Origin: Gossypium raimondii
Taxonomy: Eukaryota; Streptophyta; Magnoliopsida; Malvales; Malvaceae
Reading direction: 5' to 3'
Length of the DNA: 64,000 nt
NCBI RefSeq assembly: GCF_025698545.1
Contig: NC_068574.1
Location: forward strand, 42,928,014-42,992,013
Shown piece after piece: positions 47,881 to 57,992 of the stretch. A program made the position numbers and the translations under genes. The notes under the pieces are model-generated. The model was not told the DNA's origin. It did not search any database and worked only from the letters and a program-made list of their open reading frames with translations. Position 1 is the stretch's first letter; each line of letters opens with the position of its first letter.

Positions 47881-49109
47881 TATGGGGATGGTAAGAATAG
47901 ATATATTTTACATTTTAAAAGGGTTATAATTGGAGATATCATTATTTCTGGTACACAAGTTCCTATAAAAATGGGAAATGCCCTACCTTTGAGTGCGGTT
48001 TGAACTATTAATTTACGTAATTTGAAGGAACCAACTAGGTTTACAATGAAACCTAAAAATCGATCACTAATACAATTTGAGTACCTCTACAGGATAGACC
48101 TCAACAGAAAACTGAAAAGTAACGACAGCAAGTGGTTGAGTTTAGTAGTTCCTCATATAAAATTATTGACTCTAGAGATATAGTAATATAGAGAAGACAA
48201 AATTGTTTCAAGCACCGATAGAACCAGAAGCGCCCCTTGTTTCAAAGAGAGGAGGACAAGTTATTCATATTTCATTTAATGGTCAAAAGTGAATTCAAAG
48301 CTAAGCAGTGCGAATTTTAAAGATTCTCTGGGGGGAAAATAGAGATGTCTCCTACGTCACCCATAATATGTGGAAGTATCGATGTAATTTCATAGAGTCA
48401 TTCGGTCTGAATGCTACATGAAGAACATAAGCTAGATGACGGAATGGGAAGACCTAGGATGTAGAAGATCATAACAAAGTGGTTTGACAAATTTGGATTT
48501 CTATATATCCACTCATTTGGTACTTCATTGTACAATATATATATAAGAATTATACGATAAGAATTATACGAATCCATCTATATAGATATTATCATTTACA
48601 TCCAGAAATCTGTATGCTTTGGAAGAAGCTTGTACAGTTTGGGAAGGGGTTATGATTGATCGATCAAAAAGAAGAATCTACTTCAACTGATATGCCCTTA
48701 GGCACGACCATACATAACATAAAAACTACACTTGGAAGAGGTGGACAATTAACTGGAGCAGTAGGTGTTGTTGCGAAACTGATTGCAAAGGAGGAGAAAT
48801 CGGCCACATTAAAATTACCTTTTGGGGCCATTTGATATCCAAAAACTGCTCAGCAATAGTCGGACAGGTGGGGAATGTTGGAGTGAACCAGAAAAGTTTG
48901 GATAGAGCTGGATCTAAATGTTGGCTAGATAAGCGTCTTGTAGTAGGAGTAGTTATGAACCCTGTAAACCATTCCTATGGGGTGAAGGGAGGGCTCCCAT
49001 TGGTAGAAAAAGAGCTGTAACCTCTTGGAGTTATCCTACACTTGGAAGAAGAAGTAGAAAAAGGAATAAATATAGTGATAATTTAATTTTTCGTTGACAA
49101 AGTAAATAG
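47881..49109 (+). pseudogene. rpl2: Plastid-derived rpl2 with its group II intron (NUPT)
   Basis: Chloroplast ribosomal protein L2 gene, part of exon 1 to the stop. Exon 1 tail 47881-47992 ([10 protein letters not shown]... IKMGNALPL). The group II intron begins GTGCGGTTTGA at 47993 and ends before 48687. Exon 2 is 48687-49109 ([36 protein letters not shown]). Exon 2 has indels that break frame near 48827 and 48990. Upstream rpl2 coding sequence is absent. Keeping the unspliced intron shows transfer as DNA. Confidence 0.93.
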
Positions 49110-49170
49110 GAGAGATTATTTCTTTCTTCATCTTTACAAAAATAAAAAAATATTTTTAAAATAAAAAAAA
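49110..49170 (+). other. Plastid-derived rpl2-trnH spacer
   Basis: Begins aggagagatta..tttcttcatctttacaaaaa, the sequence that follows rpl2 at the plastome repeat border, then degrades into A+T runs. It links rpl2 and trnH as one insertion of about 1.38 kb (47881-49262). Confidence 0.7.
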
Positions 49171-49246
49171 CACATGGGCACGGAAATTGAACCCGCGCAT
49201 AGTGGATTCACAATCCACTGCCTTGATCCACTTAGCTACATCTACC
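49171..49246 (-). pseudogene. trnH-GUG: Plastid-type trnH-GUG, degenerate
   Basis: The minus strand reads GATGTAGCTAAGTGGATCAA, an anticodon arm GGATTGTGAATCC with GTG, and a T-arm GCGGGTTCAATTTCCG. The D, anticodon and T regions are recognisable, but the acceptor stem is ruined: the 5' side GGTAGAT has no complementary 3' strand (the 3' side reads GCCCATGTG). It is therefore a tRNA pseudogene. The order rpl2 then trnH matches the inverted repeat A / large single-copy border of typical eudicot plastomes. Confidence 0.9.
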
Positions 49247-49262
49247 CCTACAATTACTATAC

Positions 49263-50918
49263 TCTAGTAACTTTTTTACTTGTTTAAATATTTCAAATAC
49301 ATTTGCAACTATTTCTATCAGTCATCATTCTTCTTCTTCTTTTTATTATCTTATTTTGAGGTCCAATATATAGAAAATTCCAATTTCTACCCTTAAATAA
49401 AAACTTTACAAAAGTTTGGAAAGACATGAAGGAAAACAGCTATATCCAGATAGAAAAGTTATAGATCATCTCTGAGTTGGAAGGCACCCAGTGTATGAGA
49501 ATAAATTCCCCAAAAAACATGCTTTTGCTTCTTCTTCTTTTTTAAATTTATTTATCTATAGATTAACATATTTATTTAATGTCTTCAATCAAATCTTGCC
49601 TCCAATTCAACAGTTATGTCTCCATAATTATAATAAATCAACATGTCGTTTTCTTCTCCTTCCTTCCTTTTATTTATTATTATTATTTGAGTAAATTATA
49701 GTTTTAAGAGATAAATTATATTGTTGTCAATCAATTATTATAAATGATTGTTTTTTTAATTAATATAATGATGAATTACATATTATATAATTTTAAATGT
49801 TTAACACTCAACCTTACATGTGATGTTAATTTAATTCTGGTTCTAAATAATTGTAATAAATTAAAAAACACATAAAATTTATTAAGTTAAAGAAAACCTT
49901 TAACTTTAGCAACTTTGGCTCATGACCGAAGCCTTCATCCTTTCCATTCATCAACTAAAAATAGAAATTAAGTAAAAGTTGGGTCAGTTCGCATTGTTGG
50001 CTTTTCCTTTTTCCATATTCAAACTAATGAGTTTTCTTAGTGTGAGGTTCTAAAACCTGATGAAACAACATGCCATCGAAGGTTCCTCTTTTTTCTTCCC
50101 TTCTTCTATTTTTTTGAATTTTTATTTATAAAATTTCTTAAAAACATTTCTCTTTATTTTTGTTTGTTTTGGTTTTCAAATCATGAATATTTTTCAAAAT
50201 TTAAAAATTAATTAAATGTTAACGTGTCATCTACATGACAATCCACGTGTATTAATAAACATTTAACTTTTTATCTATTTTGAGGTGATTTGGCAAAAAT
50301 TCAAATTTAATGACTAAAAGAGACGAAAGTTAAATGGGAAGCTAAAATGATTTTTTCTTTTTTTAATAAAGTTAGATAAGGGCAATAAACGGGTGAAAAA
50401 ATATTTTGATGAACTAACTTACCACAAAGTCAAGATAACGGAGGAAATGAAATGAATATTAATATGTGTAGAGTGTTATGATTTTGGATTCAGATGGAAT
50501 CTATGTTCTTACATCTCCTAATTTCTTCCATGGATTAAATCTCATTGGGCCCAATTTGATATATTTACATATTGTTTTAGGTTGAGTAAAATGATTCATC
50601 AACCATCATGAAGCCCATGAAAAAGCTTCCTAGCTCCCCAATGGCCATGGCCGATACTACGACGCCATCTTAAGACCAACCAAAATCTATGTCTGTTTCT
50701 GAACCAAAGAGATAGAAATCAGCTAAAAAAGCAGACCACTAGAAACTTTGTCTTTTTTCTCTTTTGCCTATCCATTCGCAGGCCACATGTTGGTTGTTTT
50801 GTCATAAAGAAAAATACCCAACACACTCTGACATTCTCAATTCTCACCCCATGTCTGAAATCCAAATCCAACCATTTATATGATTTATCTAATCCCCATA
50901 CCTTTCAGTTTTTTTCTT
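49263..50918. other. Intergenic DNA upstream of the coiled-coil protein gene
   Basis: AT-rich with no supported gene. 50580-50900 is less AT-rich and probably promoter DNA for the gene at 51048. Confidence 0.5.
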
Positions 50919-50932
50919 CATATATAATATAG
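50919..50932 (+). promoter_or_regulatory. TATA-like element of the At4g15545-like gene
   Basis: CATATATAATATAG lies about 120 bases before the ATG. With a start about 30 bases downstream it would give a leader of about 90 bases containing the GT/GA microsatellite. Confidence 0.5.
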
Positions 50933-50974
50933 AAAAAGTGAAACAAAAAAGGAAGCTAATAGAAAAGAGATTGG

Positions 50975-51038
50975 AGTGTGAGTTTGTGTTTGTGTGGGTG
51001 TGGGTGTGTGTGTGGGTGTGTGAGAGAGAGAGAGAGAG
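50975..51038 (+). repeat. GT/GA compound microsatellite in the 5' leader
   Basis: A (GT)n-rich run interrupted by g is followed by about (GA)8, ending ten bases before the ATG at 51048. Likely transcribed and length-variable. Confidence 0.85.
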
Positions 51039-51047
51039 TTAATAAAA

Positions 51048-53202
51048 ATGTTGGCCAAAGAGTCGGGTGGTTCCACCTTCGATCTTCCCGAGGAATTATT
51101 GCAAGTATTACCCTCCGATCCTTTTGATCAACTCGATGTGGCCCGTAAGATCACCTCCATTGCTCTCTCCACCCGCGTGTCTTTACTCGAAGCCGAGTCT
51201 TCTTCTCTTCGAGACAAGCTCACCGAGAAAGACCAACAAATCGCCGACTTGTGTGCCCAGATCGATGCTCTCGAGACTTCTTTGTCTGAAACCTCGAATA
51301 AGCTCGTTATGGCCGACCAAGAAAAGGTACGTTCCATCTGGTTTTCTGTCTTTAATTTGTTTCTTCCTTTTTTTAGAATTTTAATGATTCAATTATCTTT
51401 CCTTTTTTTGGTCTTTGGTAGGAGAGCTTGTTGAAAGATAATGCTTCGCTTTCTAATACTGTAAGGAAGCTTCAGAGAGATGTTTCCAAGGTAAATTGTT
51501 AATTGGGCCGGGGGGGGGGGGTTCACTAAATTGTTAATAGGACTGTTAAGATGTTGAAGAGAATTTTATTTTTCATGCAAAATAAAGGGTTCCCATTAAA
51601 TTTTTATAACCAATGTGCATTCTTAGAATCCTGATAAGGGAAGGCATGAGCATTGCTTGATGATTTGGAATGTTTTCATCTTGTGTATTATATGTATGTT
51701 GAATTTTGGAAATTTGAGTGTGCCCTTCAATTGATGTATCTGATCTATCAAGGGCTTGTGTGGTTTGAGCTAATTGGTGTTTTGGGGAAGTGGGAAGTAG
51801 TGTTAAGGGTTTTACTAGGCAATTTAGTCTGAGGTTCGACTGTTATGCGATTGTGCAGTTGGAGGTCTTTAGAAGGAAGCTTATGCAGTCACTTCAAGAG
51901 GACGATGAAAGTTCTGTAAGTAATTCCACTTCCAGGGATTCCCTTTTAGAATGATGCTTTGAAGATTTTTGACTTGCTAAATCTTGTTTTCCATACAGGC
52001 CACAGGGGGTCCTCCAATCATCGCGAAGCCAACACTGTCAGGTATGTTTTTCTTTTTCCTGTTCACTCATTTGAGCGCATTTGAACTTCATTTCTGTAGT
52101 GCATCTGTGATCTAGATTGAACATTCAGTGCACTATTAGAAGTTGTCATCCTTACAATTCTTTGTCAGATGCTTACGCTGCTTGTCATTGCTTATGATGA
52201 TAACCCTTGGTATCTTCCAATTTTCCAGAAGATGATTCTGCCTTGATTTCGAGAACTACTTCAATGCGCAGCCAGTACTCTGATTCGGGTGCAGAGGATC
52301 GTGACTCAGATGGTACACTTCAGTCTTTGTTGGTTTTGCCATAGCTGTAGAATTTATACCTAAATATGTCTCTTTCCACACACTGCACACTGAAGATCTT
52401 TCTTTTCCTCACTGGGTACCATTATAGTGTCAGCCTCAAGACCTGGCTTACCTCATGGCCTCCTGCTAGCATCACAAACAAGCACACCGCGGCTAACTCC
52501 TCCGGGTTCTCCACCAAGTGTGTCAGCTTCTGTATCCCCCACAAGGACATCTAAGCCAGTGTCTCCTAGGAGACATGCAGTTTCGTTTTCTACCTCAAGA
52601 GGCATGTTTGATGATAGGTCATCAATATCAAGCTCCGATTCTGGATCACAGTCTGGTTAGCTTCAAAACTGTTATTCTAAAATAAGAGCTGGATATGTAG
52701 TTCAGCAGTACCACATTAAATGCAACTGTGTAGTATTTTAAATATCATTTCATGACTTCTTTCTGGATATGTTTCAGGTCGCACTCGGGTTGATGGGAAA
52801 GAATTCTTCCGTCAAGTCAGGTAAATACATCTGTATTGTGAAAACTTACAGTTGCGGAAACAGTAAGCTGTTGTGGTTGATGAACCCAATCACATAAGTT
52901 TTGCCTAATTTCATATCTCACAGCTGTTTTTTTTTTCATCAGGAGCCGCTTGTCGTATGAGCAGTTTGGTGCATTCCTGGCAAATGTTAAAGAACTAAAC
53001 TCCCACAAACAAACGAGAGAAGTATGCGACTTCTTGACTAACTCCTCTTCTTTGTTTTATCTGTTTCACAATGCCGCATTTTCATCTTGTTTATTTCTGA
53101 CTTATGCAGGAGACTTTGAGGAAAGCAGAGGAGATTTTTGGCCCGGATAACAGAGATCTTTATGCAATATTTGAGGGTTTGATTAATCGCAATGTCCATT
53201 AA
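51048..53202 (+). CDS. At4g15545-like coiled-coil protein
   Basis: Nine exons: 51048-51326, 51422-51490, 51859-51915, 51999-52041, 52229-52312, 52428-52655, 52778-52820, 52943-53021 and 53110-53202. All introns are GT-AG. The sum is 975 nt, 324 aa, in frame throughout. Residues 1-25 are the conserved FDLPEELLQVLPSDPFDQLD opening. Residues about 40-130 form a heptad-rich coiled coil. A Ser/Pro-rich linker follows (TPPGSPPSVSASVSPTRTSK and a Ser cluster SSISSSDSGSQSG), then a conserved tail (EFFRQVRSRLSYEQFGAFL and RKAEEIFGPDNRDLYAIFEG). It belongs to the plant family of Arabidopsis At4g15545 and its paralogues, some of which were described as partners of the ER-body protein NAI2; I recall this only generally. 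No signal peptide or membrane helix. Biochemical function is unknown. Confidence 0.93.
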
Positions 53203-53272
53203 ATCAGCTGAGTAGTCATCGGCTTCTCCACCTTGTGATTTATTTGGTAAATTTTTTGGTGTAAAGTTGTCC

Positions 53273-53278
53273 AATAAA
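53273..53278 (+). terminator. Polyadenylation signal AATAAA
   Basis: AATAAA 71 bases after the stop codon of the At4g15545-like gene, followed by a T/G-rich stretch (ctgtattgtg). It fits a near-upstream poly(A) element. Confidence 0.55.
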
Positions 53279-54215
53279 GCCTGTATTGTGACACCTTCAG
53301 AAAAAAAACAACACTTAATTAATGCTATTGTTTCTCTTGGCTATAAGTCTGTTCATCTGCTGTTCCATTGGTGAAAAAAAAATCTACCTCAAAGATTACA
53401 ACTCCAAACTTGTATGAATTAACCGAGTTAAACTCTGGGTTCGTAGTTAACCTCTCTAACCATTACGAAGATATTTAGTCTTTCTTTGTATCTCCCTCTA
53501 AGAATCATACTTTCATGTGAATTTTGTAGTAAAAATCAATTGAACCAGTTTTTTCTATTTTATAAAATTTTTAATGATTTATTTAATCAAATTGGATGAT
53601 CTGGTTGAATCTTGAACCGATATTTTTAACTAATTTGATGGTAAAGAAGTAAAGCATTTCTTGTGGGAAAATCCAAAGTTTATGCAAATACCAGCTCATC
53701 TGGTCTGAAGCTCCAAATAAAGTAACAAATCCCTGTGCTGTTCAACTTGTCAAAAGTTTTTTTGTTGGTTAAAATCAGTAAAAAAGAGATTGACATAAAG
53801 GTCTAATACAGAAAGTGGAAGAAAAAGAAGAAAAAAACATGGTGGTTTCTTCCACGTGTCAAAGGCCCAAACTTGCTCCATGAAGAGAACCTCCAGCCTG
53901 CTTTCTTACAAGCCTTAAACATTCCTTGAGATTTGCTAAACATAGGATTAAAAATATATTCTCATTTATTTTTAATAGATTTCTTCTAAAAAAAGGGGGA
54001 TGGATTAAGGATGATGAAATGGGAGGGAACCTACTTTTAGGCACAAGGAGATTATCTGTCAGAAATACTAAATGGATATTAGAGAAAGCTCAGAGAATAA
54101 TGGCAACCCTCTACTCCATTTCTCATATTTCTCATTATTCTCTCTATATCTTTGTCATTTGTTGCCATTCTTTTGGCTTCTAAGGTCTCCCTGGTTCTGA
54201 TCCATCTCAAAAACC
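53279..54215. other. Intergenic DNA before the kinase gene
   Basis: Moderately AT-rich, no gene or transposon recognised. 54090-54210 contains a pyrimidine-rich stretch (ctctactccatttctcat) that is probably leader or promoter of the kinase gene. Confidence 0.5.
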
Positions 54216-56781
54216 ATGGGGGACAGAATAGAAGCATCTGTTCCTACATGGTACTTTGAATTGCATCCTTTCGGCCTTTTAGTTTCTTTCTCATTTTGGT
54301 TTGTTTTCAATATGTTTGTGTTTTTGCAGCATTGCCTTTCTACTTATAAATTTTTGGAAGGATTACCACAACCTGGAAGATATAAGCTTTTGGCTTTTGA
54401 TGTGTCTATGCTTTTATGATTTCAAATCTCTTTTACATGTAATGCTTGTATGTATAAATATATATATATATTTATCGTTTGGATAAGAGTATATGTATGC
54501 TTTTTTTTCCCCATGCTTTGTTCTTTTATCTCTTCTATTCTGCATTTGATTGTTTTAAGATTTCCCCTGCCTTCAGTTTTGTAACAGGTGCCTATTCAAT
54601 GGCTCTTTTAATCTCTCTGATCCTTTTTCTTCGGACAGGATCTATGCTCATGTCTGTTTATAGCTATTGCCATGCCTGCTCTTCACTTGTTTCATGCTGC
54701 CTTTGTTTTTTCTTATTTTATGTTTGTTCATATCATTTGTTTGTCCTTTTCCCCCCTCTTGTAGTGCTGAAAGTTCCGATAAAACTGGCACCGAAAAGAA
54801 GAAATGGGAGCCTCTTCGTTTTATAAGGAGAAAACCTCGAACTTCTTTCTCCGACTCAGTTACATCTATTGGTATACCAATCATCCATTTCCATGTTGTT
54901 CAGAGTTGATATGGTTAAGAGACTTGATAATTGTTCTAATGTTAGATCATATGCGATGTTAGACTTGACATCTTTAGGCGCCGAATTGAAGAGAATCGAT
55001 GCACTGTCTCCAAAAGGTGATCTTCAAGATTGCTCAAGGACTGCAGAACCTCTAGAACTAACAAATGAAGCATCAGAAGAATCTAGCTCCGCAACGGACT
55101 CTGAAGGCCAACTGAGTTTGACTGGTCTTGTTCATCTGCGCGGCTTCTTTCGTTTACTGAAAAAAGGACCCGGAATCCCTTCTCAAGTATTGCCTCCTCT
55201 AATACCTAAGCTTCCGTTAAAGAGGGGCAAAAAAGGCGGAGAAGACACGGTTCCACTAGATTCCGCTCTGGATGCAGAATTACGCTGTTTAAAATCTTCC
55301 TGGAAGAACTTTTCACTCTCAGAGCTTCAGGAAGCAACCAATAACTTCAGCCATGGTATTTTTCCTACTACTTGATAATTATTTTTGTAATTTCAATCCA
55401 ATTCCTATTACACTGACATTCATTTTTCCATTTTTTTTGAGAAGAAAATTTGATAGGTCAAGGAGGGTATGCAGAAGTTTACAAAGGGCAATTGAAAGAC
55501 AGGAAGTTTGTTGCAATTAAGCGGCTAATGAAAGGTTCACCGGAAGAGATGATCGAGGATTTCTTGTCTGAGCTTGGAATTATGGTTCATCTGGACCATC
55601 CCAATATTGCTAAAATGATTGGTTATGGGGTTGAAGGGGGCATGTACCTTGTTCTTCAATTGTCTCCCCATGGAAGCCTGTCATCGTTACTTTACGGTTT
55701 GTTTTCTGCTAAGCCTCTCAAGTTTGATTTCTTTAGATGTTCATATATAACTTGTTGCCATTCATTTACAGGCCCCAAGGAGAAACTGACTTGGAGCATC
55801 AGATTCAAGATTGCTGTCGGGACTGCCGAAGGCCTTAGCTATCTTCATGAAGGTTGCCAGCGGAGAATTATCCATAAAGATATCAAGGCAGCAAACGTAT
55901 TGCTTTCCGAGAACTTTGATGCTCAGGTAAAACTTGAACTCGAAAATCATTATCGTTCTAAAGATGTACCTTTTGCTTAATGTTGGCATTCCAATGTGAT
56001 TCCAGATTTCTGATTTTGGCCTTTCAAAGTGGTTACCCGATAATTGGACACATCATACCGTCTACAAAGTCGAAGGCACATTTGGGTTCATAGTTGAAAA
56101 CTCACTTGATTTCTGTACATCTAAAAGTTCTTTTTATTGTATACAAAATTTAACCTGAATTCATGTCATTACAGTTACCTTGCTCCTGAGCTTTTCATGC
56201 ACGGCATAGTCGATGAAAAAACAGATGTCTATGCTTTCGGCGTACTACTGTTGGAACTCATCACCGGGAGGCGAGCTGTCGATAGTTCACAAAAAAGCCT
56301 TGTTATCTTGGTAGATCTGGTTTACCATAAGTGAATTTGCATTCACATCACCACCGTTGTTGAATAATCCCATGATTCAACTTGCAGGCAAAACCATTGA
56401 TTGCAGAAAATAAGATCAACGAGCTCGTTGATCCAGCTCTCGGGAATAACTATGACCTGGACCAGTTAAAATGTGCCATTGCAACAGCTTCTATTTGTAT
56501 AAATCAGTCATCGATGGATCGACCCCAAATGAGTCAGGCATGTCCTTTTTCATTACATGTTACTTGCAATCCAAGTAAAACTGTAGATAATTCAGAAACT
56601 TGCATTTTCACTGCAGGTTGTAGGCATGCTTAAAGGTGATCCTAAATGCCTTGAGATGCTGAAAGAACAAGAAAAGTGCCCTCATCGGAGGACTTTCTCC
56701 GACGAGATCTTTCATACAGAAGAATACAATTCAACTAACTGTTTGAATGGTCAAAATTCTCAGAATGACAAAGTTTCATAA
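54216..56781 (+). CDS. Receptor-like cytoplasmic kinase, class VI (RBK-type)
   Basis: Nine exons: 54216-54250, 54765-54871, 54978-55355, 55445-55696, 55772-55926, 56006-56085, 56175-56310, 56388-56537 and 56617-56781; 1,458 nt, 485 aa. The tiny first exon ([11 protein letters not shown]) joins CAESSDKTG in frame across a 514-base intron. Residues 1-173 form a basic, Ser-rich extension ending [19 protein letters not shown]. The kinase domain has a glycine loop GQGGYAEV (178-185), VAIK lysine K199, HKDIKAAN (D294, N299), DFG D312 and APE 339-341, so catalysis looks intact. Lys replaces the usual Arg before the catalytic Asp. No signal peptide or membrane helix. The C-terminal tail ([14 protein letters not shown]) and overall text match the ROP-GTPase-binding kinases RBK1/RBK2 of Arabidopsis; ROP binding is inferred. 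The last intron is GC-AG. Confidence 0.95.
56538..56616 (+). other. GC-AG intron of the kinase gene
   Basis: Exon 8 ends MSQ (GAGTCAG) directly before GCATGTCC. Exon 9 resumes after TGCAG with VVGMLKGD. Frame and family conservation (RPQMSQ-VV) require this junction, and no GT donor gives the same protein. GC-AG introns make up about 1% of plant introns. Confidence 0.85.
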
Positions 56782-57232
56782 TGTTTTTTTTTTTTTGTTA
56801 AATATATATTCTGAAATTTGGTTCTTCTCCAAGAATTATTTTTTTCCAAATTTTGATTGTTGATTCTTCTAGCTTTTTACATCCTTTTTTTTCAAGTTGT
56901 AGTTTCCATCAAATGAACCCAAACATTTGAAGGATTGGAACAGTTTGAAAGAAGGGAAAAAAAGATAGACCAGTCGATACAAAATATAATATAAACACCA
57001 CATGTTTTTTACATATTAATAATTTATATTCTATTTATATTTATAAAAAATTCCAAACATGACACACACATATATATATATATATATTAACATATTAAAA
57101 AATCGCTTTACAATTGGGATTTACAAATTATAATCAATATTTTGATAATTTTAAGATAATATTTTTTGAAGATATAATTTTGAGATAACATTATTATTGT
57201 TTTATTTAAACAATTGAAAAAAATACTTAAAG
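56782..57232. other. 3' flank of the kinase gene
   Basis: AT-rich, with a T run directly after the stop and a (TA)n run at about 57068-57087. No gene seen. Confidence 0.5.
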
Positions 57233-57708
57233 GTTTTTTTGGTAATGAAAGTAAGGGTAAATCTTATAACAGTCTAGTGAACTACATGAGGCCCACAAAT
57301 GTTTATATGTTTTGTCAAAATGGTCTTAATTGTATTTTTGAGTCTTTTTTGCCATTAATTTTATTTTTTAAAATTGCTTTGTTTAATAGATGCGATGAAA
57401 GTACGGTAAAAAGTTAATAGGATAATGTAGAATATTTTAATTTTACATATGATTTATTTTATTATTTTCACATGTAATTATCTTATTGGGTTACTTAAGT
57501 AATAGATTACATCTTATTAAAAATATTTCACATATGAAATTCTATATCATCCGTTAACTTTTTAACGGTACTTTCATCAAATCAGTAAAAAATCAATTTG
57601 AAAAACAAGAATAAAGGTTGATGGCCAAAAATCTCAAAAATACAATTAGGGTCATTTTGACAAAATATATAAACATTAGTGGCCAAATTTACCATTAAAC
57701 CAAAAAAT
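57233..57708. mobile_element. MITE with long terminal inverted repeats (about 200 bp arms)
   Basis: 57233-57455 pairs with the reverse complement of about 57515-57708. Shared words include TTTTGTCAAAATG, TTAATTGTATTTTTGAG (with cctaattg in the other arm), GATGAAAGTAC and AAAAAGTTAA. Ends are TTTTTTGGT...ACCAAAAAA-like. Arms this long with a short loop suggest a Mutator-like or foldback non-autonomous element. The target duplication is unclear. It lies in the probable promoter region of the prolyl hydroxylase gene, 285 bp from its ATG. Confidence 0.75.
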
Positions 57709-57992
57709 TTATGAAAAGAAAGCATTATTTAACAAAATAAAACTAATTAGATACTTTAAATCATAATTAGTATTTGATTTTACCAAAATGTAAATAATTT
57801 TACGAATACACCCTATTGCAAAATTGTTGAGACGACACCGTATTAGTTCCTTAAAAATAAAAATAAAAATATCGTAGCTTCTGGCTATAGCCTTACTACA
57901 GGTTTAACTCAGATTAGCAAAGTACCATTTTCCCGAGAAAATTTTTGACCTTTTCTTTCCCGGAAAATCTTTCGATCTAAGGTTTACATTCG
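57709..57992 (+). other. Proximal promoter and leader of the prolyl hydroxylase gene
   Basis: The G+C content rises toward the ATG, and ttttcccgagaaaat and tttctttcccggaaaatc form a short inverted motif at about 57930-57968. No clear TATA box. Confidence 0.4.

Noticed and set aside
48832..49020. Stand-alone 62-residue gene
   Set aside because: It is the interior of plastid rpl2 exon 2, in a broken copy.
51067..51384. Overlapping 105- and 69-residue frames in exon 1 of the coiled-coil gene
   Set aside because: Shadows of the real exon; composition and lack of splice continuity argue against them.
54301..54764. Cysteine- and phenylalanine-rich frames upstream of the kinase
   Set aside because: T-rich intron 1 sequence; the exon 1-exon 2 join is in frame and gives a family-like protein.
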